From: Metellina segmentata
Taxonomy: Eukaryota > Arthropoda > Arachnida > Araneae > Tetragnathidae
Direction of reading: 5' to 3'
Length of the DNA: 64,000 nucleotides
Assembly (NCBI GenBank): GCA_947359465.1
Contig: OX375874.1
Span: 96,667,172-96,731,171, forward strand
Shown one piece after another: positions 19,856 through 32,141 of the stretch (positions are counted from its first letter, which is position 1; the number at the start of each line of letters is the position of its first letter). The translations under genes and the position numbers were made by a program. The notes under the pieces are model-generated. The model did not search any database and had not been told where the DNA came from. It saw only the letters and a program-made list of their open reading frames with translations.

Positions 19856-21510
19856 CTACAAAGAAGGTTATTTTTCTATAATTAAATAAACCTTACTGCG
19901 CTCTCAGATGGCATAAAAATCACACAAGCTTGCTCTGTACACAATATCAAAAAGCAAAAAATAATTGGTTTCCCGTAATTTGTCCCACTGTTGCAAGATA
20001 GTTCTCTATAAACATCAGAGACAAAAGTATTCTCAAATAATTATGTTTCGTAAACGCAAATCATCTGCAATTTGCTTATTTTTCATGTTCACAAGAACTT
20101 TGTCTACGAATGTAGAAATTTGCATAGAATATTGTAATTTGATGAGATTATGACAGAGTTAATTTAAAATTTGGCATGTCAGTTTTTCCTTATCAAGGAA
20201 ACTTAAAGATGTGGATACACTATGACCATTTATTCCACCAATCTTCCACGATTATTTCAATGGACTATTACTAAGTGATTAAGCTGATAAGGAAAGCATT
20301 GGATTGAATTGAGTTTATAGTTTTTCTTCGTTCTATGTAAAAAAATGCTTACAATTTTGTTGCAATTGAACGTTTTACATTTTCATGAACGACTGCGTTA
20401 TACAGGCAAATAATCTTAAAAATCGACTTTTGTTAAGGGCAACAATCTGACAAGTCACTAAAAATTACAATTTTCTACACGGAAGCAATCTTTTAAAATA
20501 CCAGAAAAATATAGATTCATTTAAATGATAGTACAAAAATATATCTTATTTATTGTTATCAAAGTAGTGACATATGAATTAAAATTGCATAAGGAAACAG
20601 TTATAGAATTTTTCTATAGTAAATTCGCTCAACTGAACACTTTTTCGCTATGTGTTTTTTTTTATGTTTGCTATGTTTTTTCTGTTTATTTCACTCCTGT
20701 TTCACCAAGCGCTTCATATTTAATTCAAGTTTTGCTACAGGTTTTTTAATTAAAATTAAAAGAACGTTTTGTGAAAATAGTTGAACATGAAAGAAATTGT
20801 GTTCAGTTGATATTGTTTGAACTGATTGTGTCGAGAAATTTATATTGTTCTTATTAGTCTCTCTAATTCTTTGTTTCGATTTGGTATTGAATATTCGTTC
20901 AAAATATATAACTATTTCTTTTAAAACTCCAGCGCAATCTTGGATTTCCTCATTGCTTGAAGAAGAATACTCGAATTCTTTCAAAAGAAAATAGTCACAA
21001 TATGTAGTAATAAAAAATCATAAGTTGGGTACCTCAAATAAAAGCAAAGTTGATACTATAATATTTCAAAATAAATCTCACAAAGTAATGTCGATTTCTA
21101 TCCCACGAAAGATGCATTTATAAAGTATTAAAATCATGAGTGAAATCCATTAAACGCATATAAATTGCTATCTTACTAACATACAAGTCTGAAGTATAAA
21201 ATATACAGTGTGATAGTCATTAAAATCTGTTACTCGATCATCCTTAAGTTTAACAGTTGTCTCACACAATATATTTGAAGAGCTTCGGAAGTTAAAACGA
21301 TTAGAGCCGCTTAAAATTTTTCAGGCTAAATATTTTCTAGTGTTAAAAAATTGCAAGATTATAAGGGTTTTCCCACTGAAAGGTTGTGTTATCGTCAACA
21401 TCCTACTATTAAGTACTCATTCAAGCAATGAGAAATTCTTTTGATTCTCTTAAATATGTTGTTTTTATCTTTGTTTTTATTACGGAACCTATTTTTAAAG
21501 CTTATCACTG
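19856..21510. other. No gene recognised
   Basis: AT-rich. The minus-strand open stretch 20984-20691 has some coding flavour at its start (SSSSNEEIQDCAGVLKEIV) but no clear splice frame. Confidence 0.4.
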
Positions 21511-22249
21511 TTAAGGGGATCCGGAACACAAAAATCGTCAAATTTTCGAAATTTTTTTTATTATTTAAAAAAATTTTCTGTGTTTTTCTGCTTAAAATGA
21601 CCTCTAAATCATGTTTCTATCTTAATTAGAACTAGAGATATAATAATTTTTGTGGTGCGTTGTTTGGAAAATCTAACACTCTTGACAGTTGTTGTCATGG
21701 CAACAAGATCTGTCTTTAAAACTTTAAATGCATTTTTCTAAATGATACATTTTTTCAAGATTTCCTGTATTCAAATTGCTATAAGTCGAAAACCGATAAA
21801 GTTTAAGGGTTGAAATTTGGAATATATCTTTTTCAAACATTATACTTTAATTTTAATTCAGCAAATTTAAAACAAATATTTACTTTTAAAAATATGACTT
21901 TAAAAAAAAAAAGTACCTTAAAATTTTCAAAGATTTTCATTCAAATATTTTTGATATTTTATTAAATTAATATTTTTTAAATTGCTGAATCAAAATTAAA
22001 GTTGATAAAATTGTGAATAATTTACTGCAAGAATTTTGAAAATGGATCAAGAATATTTTGAGTTTTAGCAATTTAAAATGACCCCTCTTTTTTCAAAAAG
22101 TTTTAATTTAAAATTTTTAAAAAACTTTTGGAAAAACTTTGTGTTGTGATTTTGCTTATTAGTTAGATGGGTAATCAGTACAAAAAATTTCAAAATTCTA
22201 AATTAATTAATAAAAAAAAAATTTGCGATGTGTCCCGGACCACCTTAAT
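21511..22249. mobile_element. MITE with TTAAGG...CCTTAA ends
   Basis: The left end reads TTAAGGGGATCCGGAACACA; the right end, reverse-complemented, reads TTAAGGTGGTCCGGGACACA. Both are followed by AT-rich sequence with long A or T runs. The 739-bp interior is non-coding. Superfamily not certain: the TTAA at the ends could be a target duplication or part of the repeat. Confidence 0.65.
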
Positions 22250-22398
22250 TACATCCATTCACTTGATGGATTGAGATAAATCGGATGAACTTGAAGTGTC
22301 AAAATTAAAGTTATCCTACCGCTACACTGGAATAAATTTACTTTTGAAGAATACATGTTAAAAATATAATGATTTATCAATTAAGTTTCATAAAATTT

Positions 22399-22455
22399 AG
22401 TCGTCAATAGCCCGGTGTGTTGCTCTAGTACGACGTTAATTAAAAATTACCAAAT
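22399..22455 (+). repeat. SINE 3' tail fragment
   Basis: TCGTCAATAGCCCGGTGTGT then TGCTCTAGTACGACGTTAAT matches the 3' end of the SINE at 47530-47884. Confidence 0.7.
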
Positions 22456-23103
22456 CACCATCAAATTTAATCGATTTGAGTTGAATTACATTTTTATTTC
22501 AACGAAACATTGAGTCCAGGAGCTGCTTGAAAAATTGAAATAAATTGAAAACTTAAGGTGGGGTTTCTAGAGATATGAGCTCATTTCGCAACCATTTGTA
22601 TTTCATTTTAAAGCACACTTGTTAAAAAGAAGATCCTATTTGAAAATGTAAAACAATTTCAATAGACTGCTGGGTTAATGCTGCAAATGCATCATTCATT
22701 TTCATAATCTTACTTTTACTAGGCCATACATTTTGAAAACTTAAGTTTACATTGTATTAATAAAGAGTATTTTTTCATGAAAATAGAACTGAAGGAGAAC
22801 GAGTTTACCTGTTAGCACGTTCCACTTTGTCTAGTAGAGTAGTTGAGTGTTACAACATCCCTATACTTACTAGGTCTGACAGCTTTCCTGATATTTGTTT
22901 CTCTTCCCTTCTACCGTCATAATTTCTTTGATTAACGAAAACATTTCCTTTAAGAATATAGCCTGAAGCCTTGAGATTCTCCTGTGTTGGAGGCACCAAG
23001 TTATAGCGTCTATCATCTACGATCGTTTATTTCAGTGCTGCATTGTTTCGGTTTGGCGTGTTATTTATCCGAGCTAGGGAAATTGTTTCTGTTATCAGAT
23101 GGT

Positions 23104-23552
23104 AAGTAGTTGAAATGCAGTCGCACTGAAGCATCAAAACGGGCTATTGGAGACCACCCGGGATGCATCCCGAAAGGAAAGAACTGTGAACAACATTCAA
23201 TAATTTTGAACAATGATCAGATGACGATTGGATTTTTAGGTTCACTTGAGTTTGAACTGTGATTTTGTCACTCAAAGGGCTATATTTGACTATACTGCTG
23301 CTCCAGACACAAGAAAATTTCAAGTAACGGGTATATACACAGAAGGAAATTTTCCGGTCAGAGGACAAGGTCAACCACATGAACGGACAACCCATTCTCC
23401 AAATTTTCACACCAAGCCAAGGACATTTGAGGTCTCGATAGATTAAACGTGCACCATCCCATGTGTACACGACGGTCCTATTTTGGATCTAGTTTCGAAC
23501 TCGCAACCCTCCGGTTGATAGTCCGCTTCTCCCTACCGGGCTGCATAATACT
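23104..23552 (-). mobile_element. tRNA-derived SINE, full-length copy with head type 2
   Basis: Minus-strand head from 23552: GCAGCCCGGTAGGGAGAAGC resembles a pol III A box and GCGAGTTCGAAAC at about 23495 a B box. A long body follows, then the tail shared with the 47530 copy (CGTCATCTGA, GTTCAAAATTA, GGGATGCATCCCGG, AATAGCCCGTT), ending in TTACC. The 450-bp unit is non-coding and would be copied by LINE machinery. Confidence 0.7.
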
Positions 23553-24154
23553 AACCTTTACTGGAGTAGAAGCCATGGGAAAATTTTAAGCCCGTTGATT
23601 CGTTGGTTTCAAACTGTCGACTATGACGTCACTGCTTGACATCATCATTAGTGTCGATGCTTCACGTTGGACTCGGTACGGTAAGAAGTTTGTTTCTATT
23701 TGAAGTGAAAGCCGGTGGTAAACGATAGCAGCTTGGCGATGCTACCAAGCTACCACAACCTCCTATTAGCTGATTCTTTCATGCTCAAAAATATAAATTT
23801 TGAATTTGATTTAACTGTAAAACTAATTTTAAATTGATATATTGAATAATGTGCTGCAAGAGCTTTATTAGCAGCCAAATTGTCGAGTAATGCAGACGTC
23901 CGCATCAGGAGCTGCATTTGGTCATCGACCTTTTGATGAAATAGATAGAACGTTGTCGCAAGATCTCAGAAGGGTAAATTATTTGGCCAATATCCTTCGC
24001 ATATTGGCTGTAGAAGCGCAGACTAGTGTTTTTGATCAGGATAATCCAATCGAACCAATCAATAATTTAGGATTCTTGCTTTTACCCACGAGACACATCT
24101 TCAAACCGAGCAACTGGAAGAAATAACATGAAGCTGTGGGCACATGCTCCGTTA

Positions 24155-24526
24155 GGCCCGGTGCATTCATCCGATTTTTCAACGGGCGGCGCCGCTGCGG
24201 CACCGAAGCCCAACTGTGCACATATAACCGTGAAATGACGCAAGCACTCATTTCGCGCCATTTGCGATAAATATTCTATCCAAGAAAACGCGTTTATTTC
24301 GCTTACTTGGAGTAAAAAAAGTATATTTTGAAACAAAATAGACGGTTACTGGATACAACCATTTATTAATTATAATGTATATTCCATTTGTTTATGAAAA
24401 CAAGCTAGTTCAGACCGAAGATGCGCATGCAGCGAGCTGCGGAGCCGTGGGGAACTGCGGTACAAATTGCACGCAAGTTGGACGTGCGTCGCCGGAGGCT
24501 TGTGTGCACTACTCCATTGGATCTAA
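24155..24526. mobile_element. Harbinger MITE copy 2, right end lost
   Basis: Starts GGCCCGGTGCATTCATCCGA after TTA and runs through the family interior to TCCATTGGATCTAA, where copy 3 begins. Its own right terminus is absent. Confidence 0.75.
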
Positions 24527-24952
24527 GGCCCGGTGCACACATCCGGTTTTACAACGGGCGGCGCCGCTGTGGCACCGAAGCGCAACTAAGCACACATAAC
24601 AGTGAAATGACGCACGTAGACATTTCGCGCCATTTGCGATAAATATTCTATGGAAGAAAAAGTATTTATTCGCTTACTTGTTGTAAAAAATGTATATTTT
24701 GAAACAAAATAGAAATTACTGGATGCAACCCTTTATGAATTATTATTTATGTTCTATTTCTTTATGAAAACAAGGTATTTCAGAACGGAAACTTGTACGG
24801 CACCGTGGGAACTGCGGTACAAATTGCATGCATGTTGGACGTGCGTCGCCGTAGCGGCGCCGGATGCATGTGTGCAGTACTCCATTGGATCTAATGTATC
24901 TCAGATCGCACTTGCGTTGCGACAGCGGCGCCGTACGTTGAAAAATAGGATG
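24527..24952. mobile_element. Harbinger MITE copy 3, abutting copy 2
   Basis: Starts GGCCCGGTGCACACATCCGG directly after a TAA and runs to a decayed right end (TTGAAAAATAGGATG). Same orientation as copy 2. Confidence 0.75.
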
Positions 24953-25179
24953 TTAGGTCTTAGAATGTCGATGCATTTGGTGTTGTGGCGTCAGACAAGT
25001 CACTCGAAGCCAATTGCAACACGGGTAGCAACTGTAGCATGTTATTAAATGGATCGGTGGCTTAGGTTAGATTGTATGAAGCGTTCTTCTGAAAGACTAA
25101 ATCTAGATCTAAATGGGCAATTCCGCAAAACATGAGACATGCAAGTAAAAAAGTATTTTAGAAAATTAATTGACAGTTC

Positions 25180-25345
25180 TTTTCGTGAGGCCAGGTGTGA
25201 CTACTGCTCGCTATCCTCCGGCGATTGCTTCGAATTCGTAACCTATTAAGGTGCACCAGCCGCATCTACACCATACGCTTACAAACATCCATGCCCGGAC
25301 CCGGATGAAAACCAGGAACCTTCCGATCTAGAGGCTAACATTTTA
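25180..25345 (-). repeat. Mosaic of Helitron-end-like and SINE-head fragments
   Basis: 25180-25240 (TGACTACTGCTCGCTATCCT, GCGATTGCTTCGAATTC) resembles the subterminal region of the Helitrons at 34084 and 51873. 25250-25345 is, on the minus strand, the SINE type-1 head (CTCTAGATCGGAAGGTTCCT, then GGCATGGATGTTTGTAAGCG). Confidence 0.55.
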
Positions 25346-25941
25346 AGCATAGTGTGTAATTAGGAATTTTAATTACGTTACTTTAGAGCGAGAGAGGTCG
25401 ATCCAAATATTTTGTTCAAACATCAAATAATATAAAACACATTCCCCCTTTCCTTTTTTTAACGTTAGGTGCACTGCGTGCACTTAGCGGAAAAAAATTA
25501 GGTGCAGAATTTTATTTTCATGTGCACATTGCACCTGTGCACCCGGGTATTTTGAGCCCTGTATTAGAGTAATGGCTCCTGGGCCTATAGACGTCGCTAC
25601 GAAGAAAATGTTTAGCTAATAATGCGCACAAATTCGTAGAAGCTGCCAAAAAAGTAGAAGACAAATGTTTTTTTAAATTCTAAGGGAAGAAATAGCATAG
25701 AAATTCAGATATTCGATTACAGCATATTTTTGGTCCATAGTAAAACAATAGGAAAAAAAATTTAATGTTACTAAAGGGGGGGGTATCTCCTGTAATGTGA
25801 CATCTCCTGCACCACACCTATAAGTGTTATAAAATCAAAGCTGAACTATGAGTTGATGTAAAATATGTAGTTATCGGTATCCTAATGAAATGAATAAGAT
25901 AATATAATTTTACAAAAGTATTGAGTCACACTTCTTTTTTA

Positions 25942-26553
25942 AGCCGCGTTTACATCGGAGTTGCATCTCCCTCCAGACATCGAAAATGTTCCAAGCAACG
26001 GCACTAATTTTAACGGCAAGATCTCGTGCCGGGGTGGCGATTTTAACGAATTTGCAACTCGAATTTTGTTTTCCGCCAGGAGGCGCTAAAGATCAAAGGA
26101 CTGCAGCTTTTGGGAGGACATTTCTACGAGACGAAATTTGGGATGAAAATGCTCCCTATTTCGTCCCCTCTCGACACTGCAGACAATCACCGTTCCTCTC
26201 TGCCCTTCGGCACCCCGTGGTCGCTGCCGTCTTTTGTTCGCGATCTGTGACAGTTTGCCCTCATCACTTGCCTCTCGCTTTTAACAATTGTCTCACTCAG
26301 TACATCCGAGGTTGCACGTTGTTTCGATGAAATTACGCAGGCTGCTGCTGCAAGCACAACACATCCTCCAATATTTAAATCTTGATGAATGGTGATAACG
26401 GCCCTCTACAAAGGGGTGAGAAGAGTGCTCACGTTCACGACAAAGCGTTTTCACCGGAGTGGGTTGAAAAGGGGTCAGATGAAGGGGTCGTAAAACGTCT
26501 TCGTCACAAAAAGGGGGAGAAAATATTTGCAACTCAGGTGTAAATGCCACTCG
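25942..26553. mobile_element. TIR element with GCGTTTACA ends
   Basis: Left GCCGCGTTTACATCGGAGTT and right, reverse-complemented, GTGGCATTTACACCTGAGTT match at about 18 of 23 positions. A shorter relative lies at 51656-51805 (CACGTTTACACCGGATTTGC, then CTCTCCCTCTAAACATCGAA). The interior is relatively GC-rich. The 114-residue open frame over it is not recognised and is probably incidental. Confidence 0.6.
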
Positions 26554-27367
26554 TTTCACTCAACGCCTTTTTGTATTCCCCCCCCCCGCATTGACCCTCA
26601 GAATTCACGAAGTACCCACAGGGAGCGGTAGGGTAAATATATTTAGGTACAGACGCTACACTAACTATATTGTGGAAAACAAGATTTAGTTTCATGTAAA
26701 TGAAAAAGTGTTATTTGCCGTTGTTTTTCTGTTACTGATGGGGAAGGAGTAGCTGATTTTGATCGTATTAAAGGTGATGGCAATGTTGAAGATTCCCCGG
26801 AGTTTTGCTGACTCTGAGCATAAATACAAAAACTTATAAAATTTTATCACAACACCCGAAAAGAAATTCGCGTTTTCTGATTTTTTTTATATTACGATGA
26901 TACCTTTATTAACTATATTACTATACTTTACAAAAGCATGAAATTGTAAATGGTTACATTTTAGACCGTTGAAAACAACTGTTATTCCAAACTTATGTGA
27001 ATCCTTTATCTAAATTATTATCTTTTAAATATTATCTTTTTTTCCCTAAATTTATTTTAATTTTAACACATAAATATAAAATTAATGCTAGAAAGTAGTT
27101 GCATGGGATGTTCATAGCACACTTTTTGTAACTTAAACCTAGTATTTAGTTACTGTATATTGCAAGTACTTTGAAGTAAAATGGTCAAAACAGTATTGGA
27201 CTGTCAAGCTATTAGCAACTTGAAGGTAATTCAAGTAAGGTTTAATCGATAGCTTCTTTAACTGTGATTCAAAAATTTATAACATTTTTGCGGAAAAAGG
27301 TTTGAAGTTTTGTGGGGGTACTCAACCCATTTACTTAAATGTTAAAAGGAAAAAATATTTAAACTTA
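26554..27367. other. No gene recognised
   Basis: AT-rich apart from a run of C at 26579-26588. It should contain the intron, and possibly the body, belonging to the BED-finger exon at 27368, but no hAT catalytic block was found. Confidence 0.4.
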
Positions 27368-27555
27368 CCTTTTCATCTTGAAAATTCGGATGTTTGTACT
27401 TGAGATGTCGCCGTAAATTCGAGGTTCCTCCTCCACTTTTAATTGGCTTCAGGAAAAAATTACATTGAGCTTCGTTTTTATTTAGTTTAGCAAAATATTT
27501 CCAAACATTCGACGAAGGTATATCGGTTAGACGGTGGGATGAAAACTGTGAAGCT
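27368..27555 (-). pseudogene. BED-type zinc-finger exon of a hAT/ZBED gene
   Basis: Hidden on the minus strand with a donor GTAAGTTT after 27368 and an acceptor-like CTTCACAG before 27555. It reads SNVWKYFAKLNKNEAQCNFF, then LKPIKSGGGTSNLRRHLKYK and HPNFQDEK. The W-F spacing, the Cys, TSNLRRHLKYKH and the exon ending just after the final His are typical of BED fingers that open ZBED-like hAT transposases. The second Cys of the usual CxxC is Phe here, so zinc binding is doubtful and the copy is probably a relic. No downstream transposase exon was found. Confidence 0.6.
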
Positions 27556-27840
27556 CAGTGTCCGTAGCTAATAATTACTTGAACAGAATACTATCAGAGG
27601 AAGGGAATAAAAAAATGACTAACTTCATAGACAGTAGCCACCTAGTCGCATGTATTCTAATGAATTATTGTGATTGCTATCTCGAATACATTTTTAGATC
27701 TTATTCGCTTACTTTATTGCTCATTTTTCATTTTGTTGATGGATTTCTGTTTGCGAGTACCACAATTCATACCTTTTACATTTAAGCATAAAAACACGAG
27801 GCGAGTTGCAATACACTTCTCCATAAATCAGATTGAAATA

Positions 27841-29253
27841 CACTGCTGGCCACCGTAAATGCAACACCCTGAAAGAAGCATGCAAATAATTTGAAATTTA
27901 CAACATGCATTAGCGGAGGTGAATTATGCAAATGATTAGAATTTCAGCGCAGACGCACATCACGCGCGCCTGTGGCGCTTCTTCAAAGCGCTATTTAAGG
28001 CTTGGAGATTTCGACGATTTCAAGTACGGCAATTGTGTTTTTCTTGTGGTTTAAAAAAAACGATCAATTATGCCTCGTAGAAAACAGCGATCATCTTTTG
28101 ATCAAGTATCCGAGTTCGACAGAGGAAGGATCGTTGCCTACCGAAATTGTGGATTATCTTTCAGGGAAATCGGTAGTCGTGTAGGACGAAACCAAACAAC
28201 TGTAATGCCGATATGTGATCCTTGGATGCAAGAGGGTACGATGGACCGACGTGTTCGATCGCATCCACCTCAGTGCACCACTTCACGTGATGACAGGCAT
28301 ATTGTGCGTATGGCAATGACGGATCGCTCAGCCCCACCACGAACCATAGCACAGCACATTCAGTCTGTAACGCATCATCCAGTGTCTGCGCGTACCATTC
28401 GACGCCGTTTACAACAGAGTGGTCTGTCCGCAAGACGTCCATTGCTTCGTCTACCGTTGACGCAGAACCACAGACGTCTCCGCCGCCAATGGTGCGATGA
28501 AAGAAGGATGTGGACGACAGAATGGAAGTTGGAAGGAAATTGTCTTTACTGACGAGTCACGCTTCTGTCTGCAACACCACGATGGTCGGATTCGAGTCTG
28601 GAGACACCGTGGAGAGAGAATGCTGAACAGCTGCGTTATGCACCGCCACACTGGTACTGCACCGGGTATTATCGTATAGGGCGGTATTGGATATCATTCT
28701 CGCACTCCTCAAGTACGTATTGCCGGTACTTTAAACATCCAGCGTTACATCTCCGAGGTGTTGGAGCCAGTTGTCCTTCCTTACCTTCAGGGATAGTCCA
28801 CTGCCATATTTCAACAGGATAATGCGCGACCACACGTGGCACGCATTGTTCAAGGGTTCTTCGTCAATCGCCAGATTGAATTGCTTCCCTGGCCAGCTCG
28901 CTCTCCGGATCTTTCGCCGATAGAAAACATGTGGCCCATGGTTGCTCAACGATTGACCCAGATTACATCCCCAGCTGCCACACCAGACCAACTTTGGCAA
29001 CGTGTGGAAGCTGCTTGTTCTGCTGTACCCCAAGAACACATCCAAAGTGTCTTTGAATCAATGCCGAGGTGTGTGGCAGCGGTGATGTCCAACAATGGCG
29101 GCTACTCTGGCTACTGATTTTGGCAGGAACCACACTTCACAGAAGTCTATAAATTTAATCATTTGATACTTGGTCAACATGTTATCTACAAAATAAATTT
29201 TGTTGTGATATCTCTTGTCTTTCTTGGTGTTGCAATTTGGGTGGCCAGCAGTG
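27841..29253 (+). mobile_element. Tc1-like transposon (CACTGCTGGCCACC family), copy 1
   Basis: Complete 1413-bp copy. Both ends read CACTGCTGGCCACC and are flanked by TA (27839-27840, 29254-29255). The transposase relic is at 28070-29117. The same family lies on the minus strand at 59831-61224. Confidence 0.93.
28070..29117 (+). pseudogene. Tc1 transposase (DD34E), frameshifted
   Basis: Starts MPRRKQRSSFDQVSEFDRGR. The first HTH includes CGLSFREIGSRVGRNQTTVM; the second is in DDRHIVRMAMTDRSAPPRTI to RRRLQQSGLSARR. The catalytic residues are in [24 protein letters not shown] and SPDLSPIENMW, with 34 residues between the second Asp and the Glu (DD34E). It ends SNNGGYSGY with a stop. Defects: one frameshift near 28530, then TAG stops at 28677 and 28794; the other copy lacks the 28677 stop. 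The product would cut at TA sites if intact. Confidence 0.93.
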
Positions 29254-29366
29254 TATATAATACAAATAACCGAAAGCACTTTCCCAAACATTACTTGCCT
29301 CCGATTCAAACTCGGCACCTGTAAATATATGTGTTAGGCATCTTCCTGTTGAATTTTACATCGTAA

Positions 29367-30352
29367 TTAAATGTTGTTTGGCCGTGTTATAACCGTGCCA
29401 AGATCCTTTTCCTTTAATGCTATTTCCACAACTCCAAAATCTCTGTCGTTTGGAAGAAATGAATGAACCGACAGTAGAAACTTGTGGTCAATAACATTTA
29501 TGTTATTGTCAGCTGATTGAACAATCCTTAACCACATCAGTGCGAGCTTAATATTTCGGTTTTGTCCGGTACACATGTCACTGTATGCAATAATATGGTC
29601 TTTCTGAATATGTTTCAGGCAGCAAGATATTTCTTTAGCACCTCTAGATGTTACAGTTTACTCCCATGCATACATATGAACTTTGTTGTCATGAAAATTA
29701 TGAAAACCTTCATTAAGACCATACGTATTTCGCTTACAGTATGCAACTGAAACTGATAATTTGGGATATGGAAGGGCCTTTTGTAGATCAAACGAAAAAG
29801 CGAAGTATTTATCTGGGTTCTTTGATGTTGTTTTGATTTTCTTTTAAACATTTTCTAGCCAGTTCTGCATTACTTAAATGGATGCTATGTTCTTCCATTA
29901 GGCTAATATTTTCATCAGTGTCTGAGATAACTTTAATAGTCATATTTAACAAATCACATTTTTGACACATATCTTTATGTGGGTGATGAAAGCTTAAATT
30001 AAAATATTCCTTAAAATTTTTTTTATATATTTGCTCGCTGAGAAATGTTGTATTGTTCTCTTCTCACTTTTCGGCATACAAGTACATTTATCTAGAGTTC
30101 AATTCAGAACTCAAGTATTATGTCTACATTATGAGAACGCGTGTAATGGCTTTCATAGTGTGGAAAACTTTGTATGTGATCTTTGATGTAAACCACTAAT
30201 TTTTCATCACTCTTTCTGCAAGATCCTTTCATTTTCCCACGTAAGTCTTTTCTTAATATCTTTGCTTTGAGAGCCCTATTTAGTCCTCCTATATATTTAT
30301 CAATTGTTCCTATTAAGAACTTTTTACGTACTGCAACGCTTTGCTTTTTCAA
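29367..30352 (-). pseudogene. Decayed transposase-like ORF of an unassigned arthropod repeat family
   Basis: Minus-strand blocks in order: IDKYIGGLNRALKAKIL and GSCRKSDEKLVVYIKDHIQS with FPHYESHYTRS (30352-30104); MYLYAEK and FNLSFHHPHKDMCQKCDLLN (to about 29950); a broken middle; then GQNRNIKLALMWLRIVQSAD and FLPNDRDFGVVE (29576-29367). Known in part from memory: proteins with this CxxCD block and an SDSCTGQNRN motif recur in high copy in aphids and other arthropods, and the acidic motif suggests an RNase H-fold nuclease. Family name not known to me. Frameshifts and stops show it is dead. Confidence 0.55.
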
Positions 30353-32141
30353 TTTTAAAATTATGTATAACTACAATCTTTGGCGTATCATTTAAAATTT
30401 CTACGTCGTCTTCTTATTACTGGTGCACGATGAGTAGATGCACACAAGAATGTATTTTGTTTCTCAAAATCCCCCCATTTCCCCCAAAAAATTAAAAAGG
30501 GATATTCGATTTTCCTCAGTAATACGATTCTTGCACGCTTTCGCACATTTGCAATCCTTATTTTCGAATTACTTTGCAGGAATAATAGTACTTCCGGTTT
30601 TTGTATAATATTTTTCGCCTCTATTTATTTTGACTTTCCTTTAGTCTACTGATCATTATTTTCATAATGTGATTGAAAATTAGTAACGCCGTCTTCGTCA
30701 ATGGTCGAATCTGTTAATTTCAAAATTCTATTCCTCTTCTTAGTTTGGAGCAATCTTGAAGTAATATTGATAAAACTGATTCCATCATCTGAATCGCAAT
30801 TTCGTCTTCTTTGCTAATATTCATGTTGTTCTAAAGATATTAATTTGTGATTCATTTTTATCTCTTGATCTCGCAGTTGCTACAACTTACAACTAAAAAG
30901 TGCTCAAAATGTAGAACAAATTTCTTAAATTAATGTATCCGATTACCTTGAAAAGGCGAATTTTGTTGAAAAATCACATATTTTTTATTATCTCATGATG
31001 ATATTAAATTTTTCTAGAATCTAAAAATACGTTGTTTTTGAAAGTACGACATGTAGAACGCTAGTTACAGTAGTTTTAGTAACTAGTGACAGCTGTCAAA
31101 TTTACCTTAAGTAACAAAACCAAAACCGGCAGTGATCGGCAGTGACCCCTCCTAAATCCTAAATCTAAGTTGATAAATATAATTTTAGAAGCTCTAGCCT
31201 TTGAGTTTAGGTACCTACATAGCTTTAATGCAATTCAATGTTAGATTCTGGGGTTTAATATCTATACTGAGTGAGCTAAGTAACACTCCTGGTGCATTTA
31301 CTTTGTTAGGACAATAATTCTTGGATGTCGAACGAATTATTGATTCAAAACGAGATTCGTCAACACTGGCAAAATACACCCGCAGAAAACTTCGAGCTTC
31401 AAAAAAGAGAAAATTGGGTAAAACTAAAAAGAAGGAGGGTACTACCTACAAAACTGGACAGTTTTAAGGTATCAAATTGATATTTTCAATGAATAAAATA
31501 CATATTTACACTTTAAATGCATTTTTCTCAAAATGATTTTTTTTGTGAAAATGTATTTACGAAAATGCGATTAACTAAAAATATTCTTTATATATTATTA
31601 AGAAATTGTTAGTTAATGTTTCTCACATATGTGTTAGTGTAAAAGAAAGCAGAATAGTTATAGCTATATTAGATTTTATTTTATGAGTAATTTTATTTAT
31701 AATGTTTCCAAAATTTATTTAAAAATTCAAGATTAAGTACATCAAATACCATAATTTTATTTGTTTTGAAAATATCACTTAATTTGCGGTTTATTATGCT
31801 TCAGATGGTTTTACGTCTCTAGTCACAAAATTACATTCATATACCTGTAATAGTTTTTTTAGAGAGCATTTTCCGTTCTAATATTTGATTGAAATAGTTA
31901 AAAAGCACCATTATATAATATTTTTCTGCTGATTTTAGTATTTTAACTATTAAATATGCTTTTTACACTGATATGTATTTACAATTATGATGACAGTATT
32001 AAAAATAACGATAAAAATTCACTATACTAAATTAAACAGTAACAAACAAAAAATTACATAAATGAAAAATTAATTAAAAAAATCTTAAAGCTAACGAAGA
32101 AAGCAAGAAACAATAAAATTGCAGAAACGATACAAAATTCA
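30353..32141. other. No gene recognised
   Basis: AT-rich. A short basic frame near 31325-31465 (RKLRASKKRKLGKTKKKEGT) might be a coding scrap of a mobile element, but nothing around it supports that. Confidence 0.4.

Noticed and set aside
20525..20749. 74-residue hydrophobic plus-strand ORF
   Set aside because: Phe/Leu/Ile-rich by AT composition; no start context, splice sites or family resemblance.
25986..26330. 114-residue plus-strand ORF
   Set aside because: Lies wholly inside a TIR element and has no recognisable domain.
31325..31465. Basic coding-like scrap (RKLRASKKRKLGKTKKKEGT)
   Set aside because: Too short and isolated; no flanking motif identifies a family.
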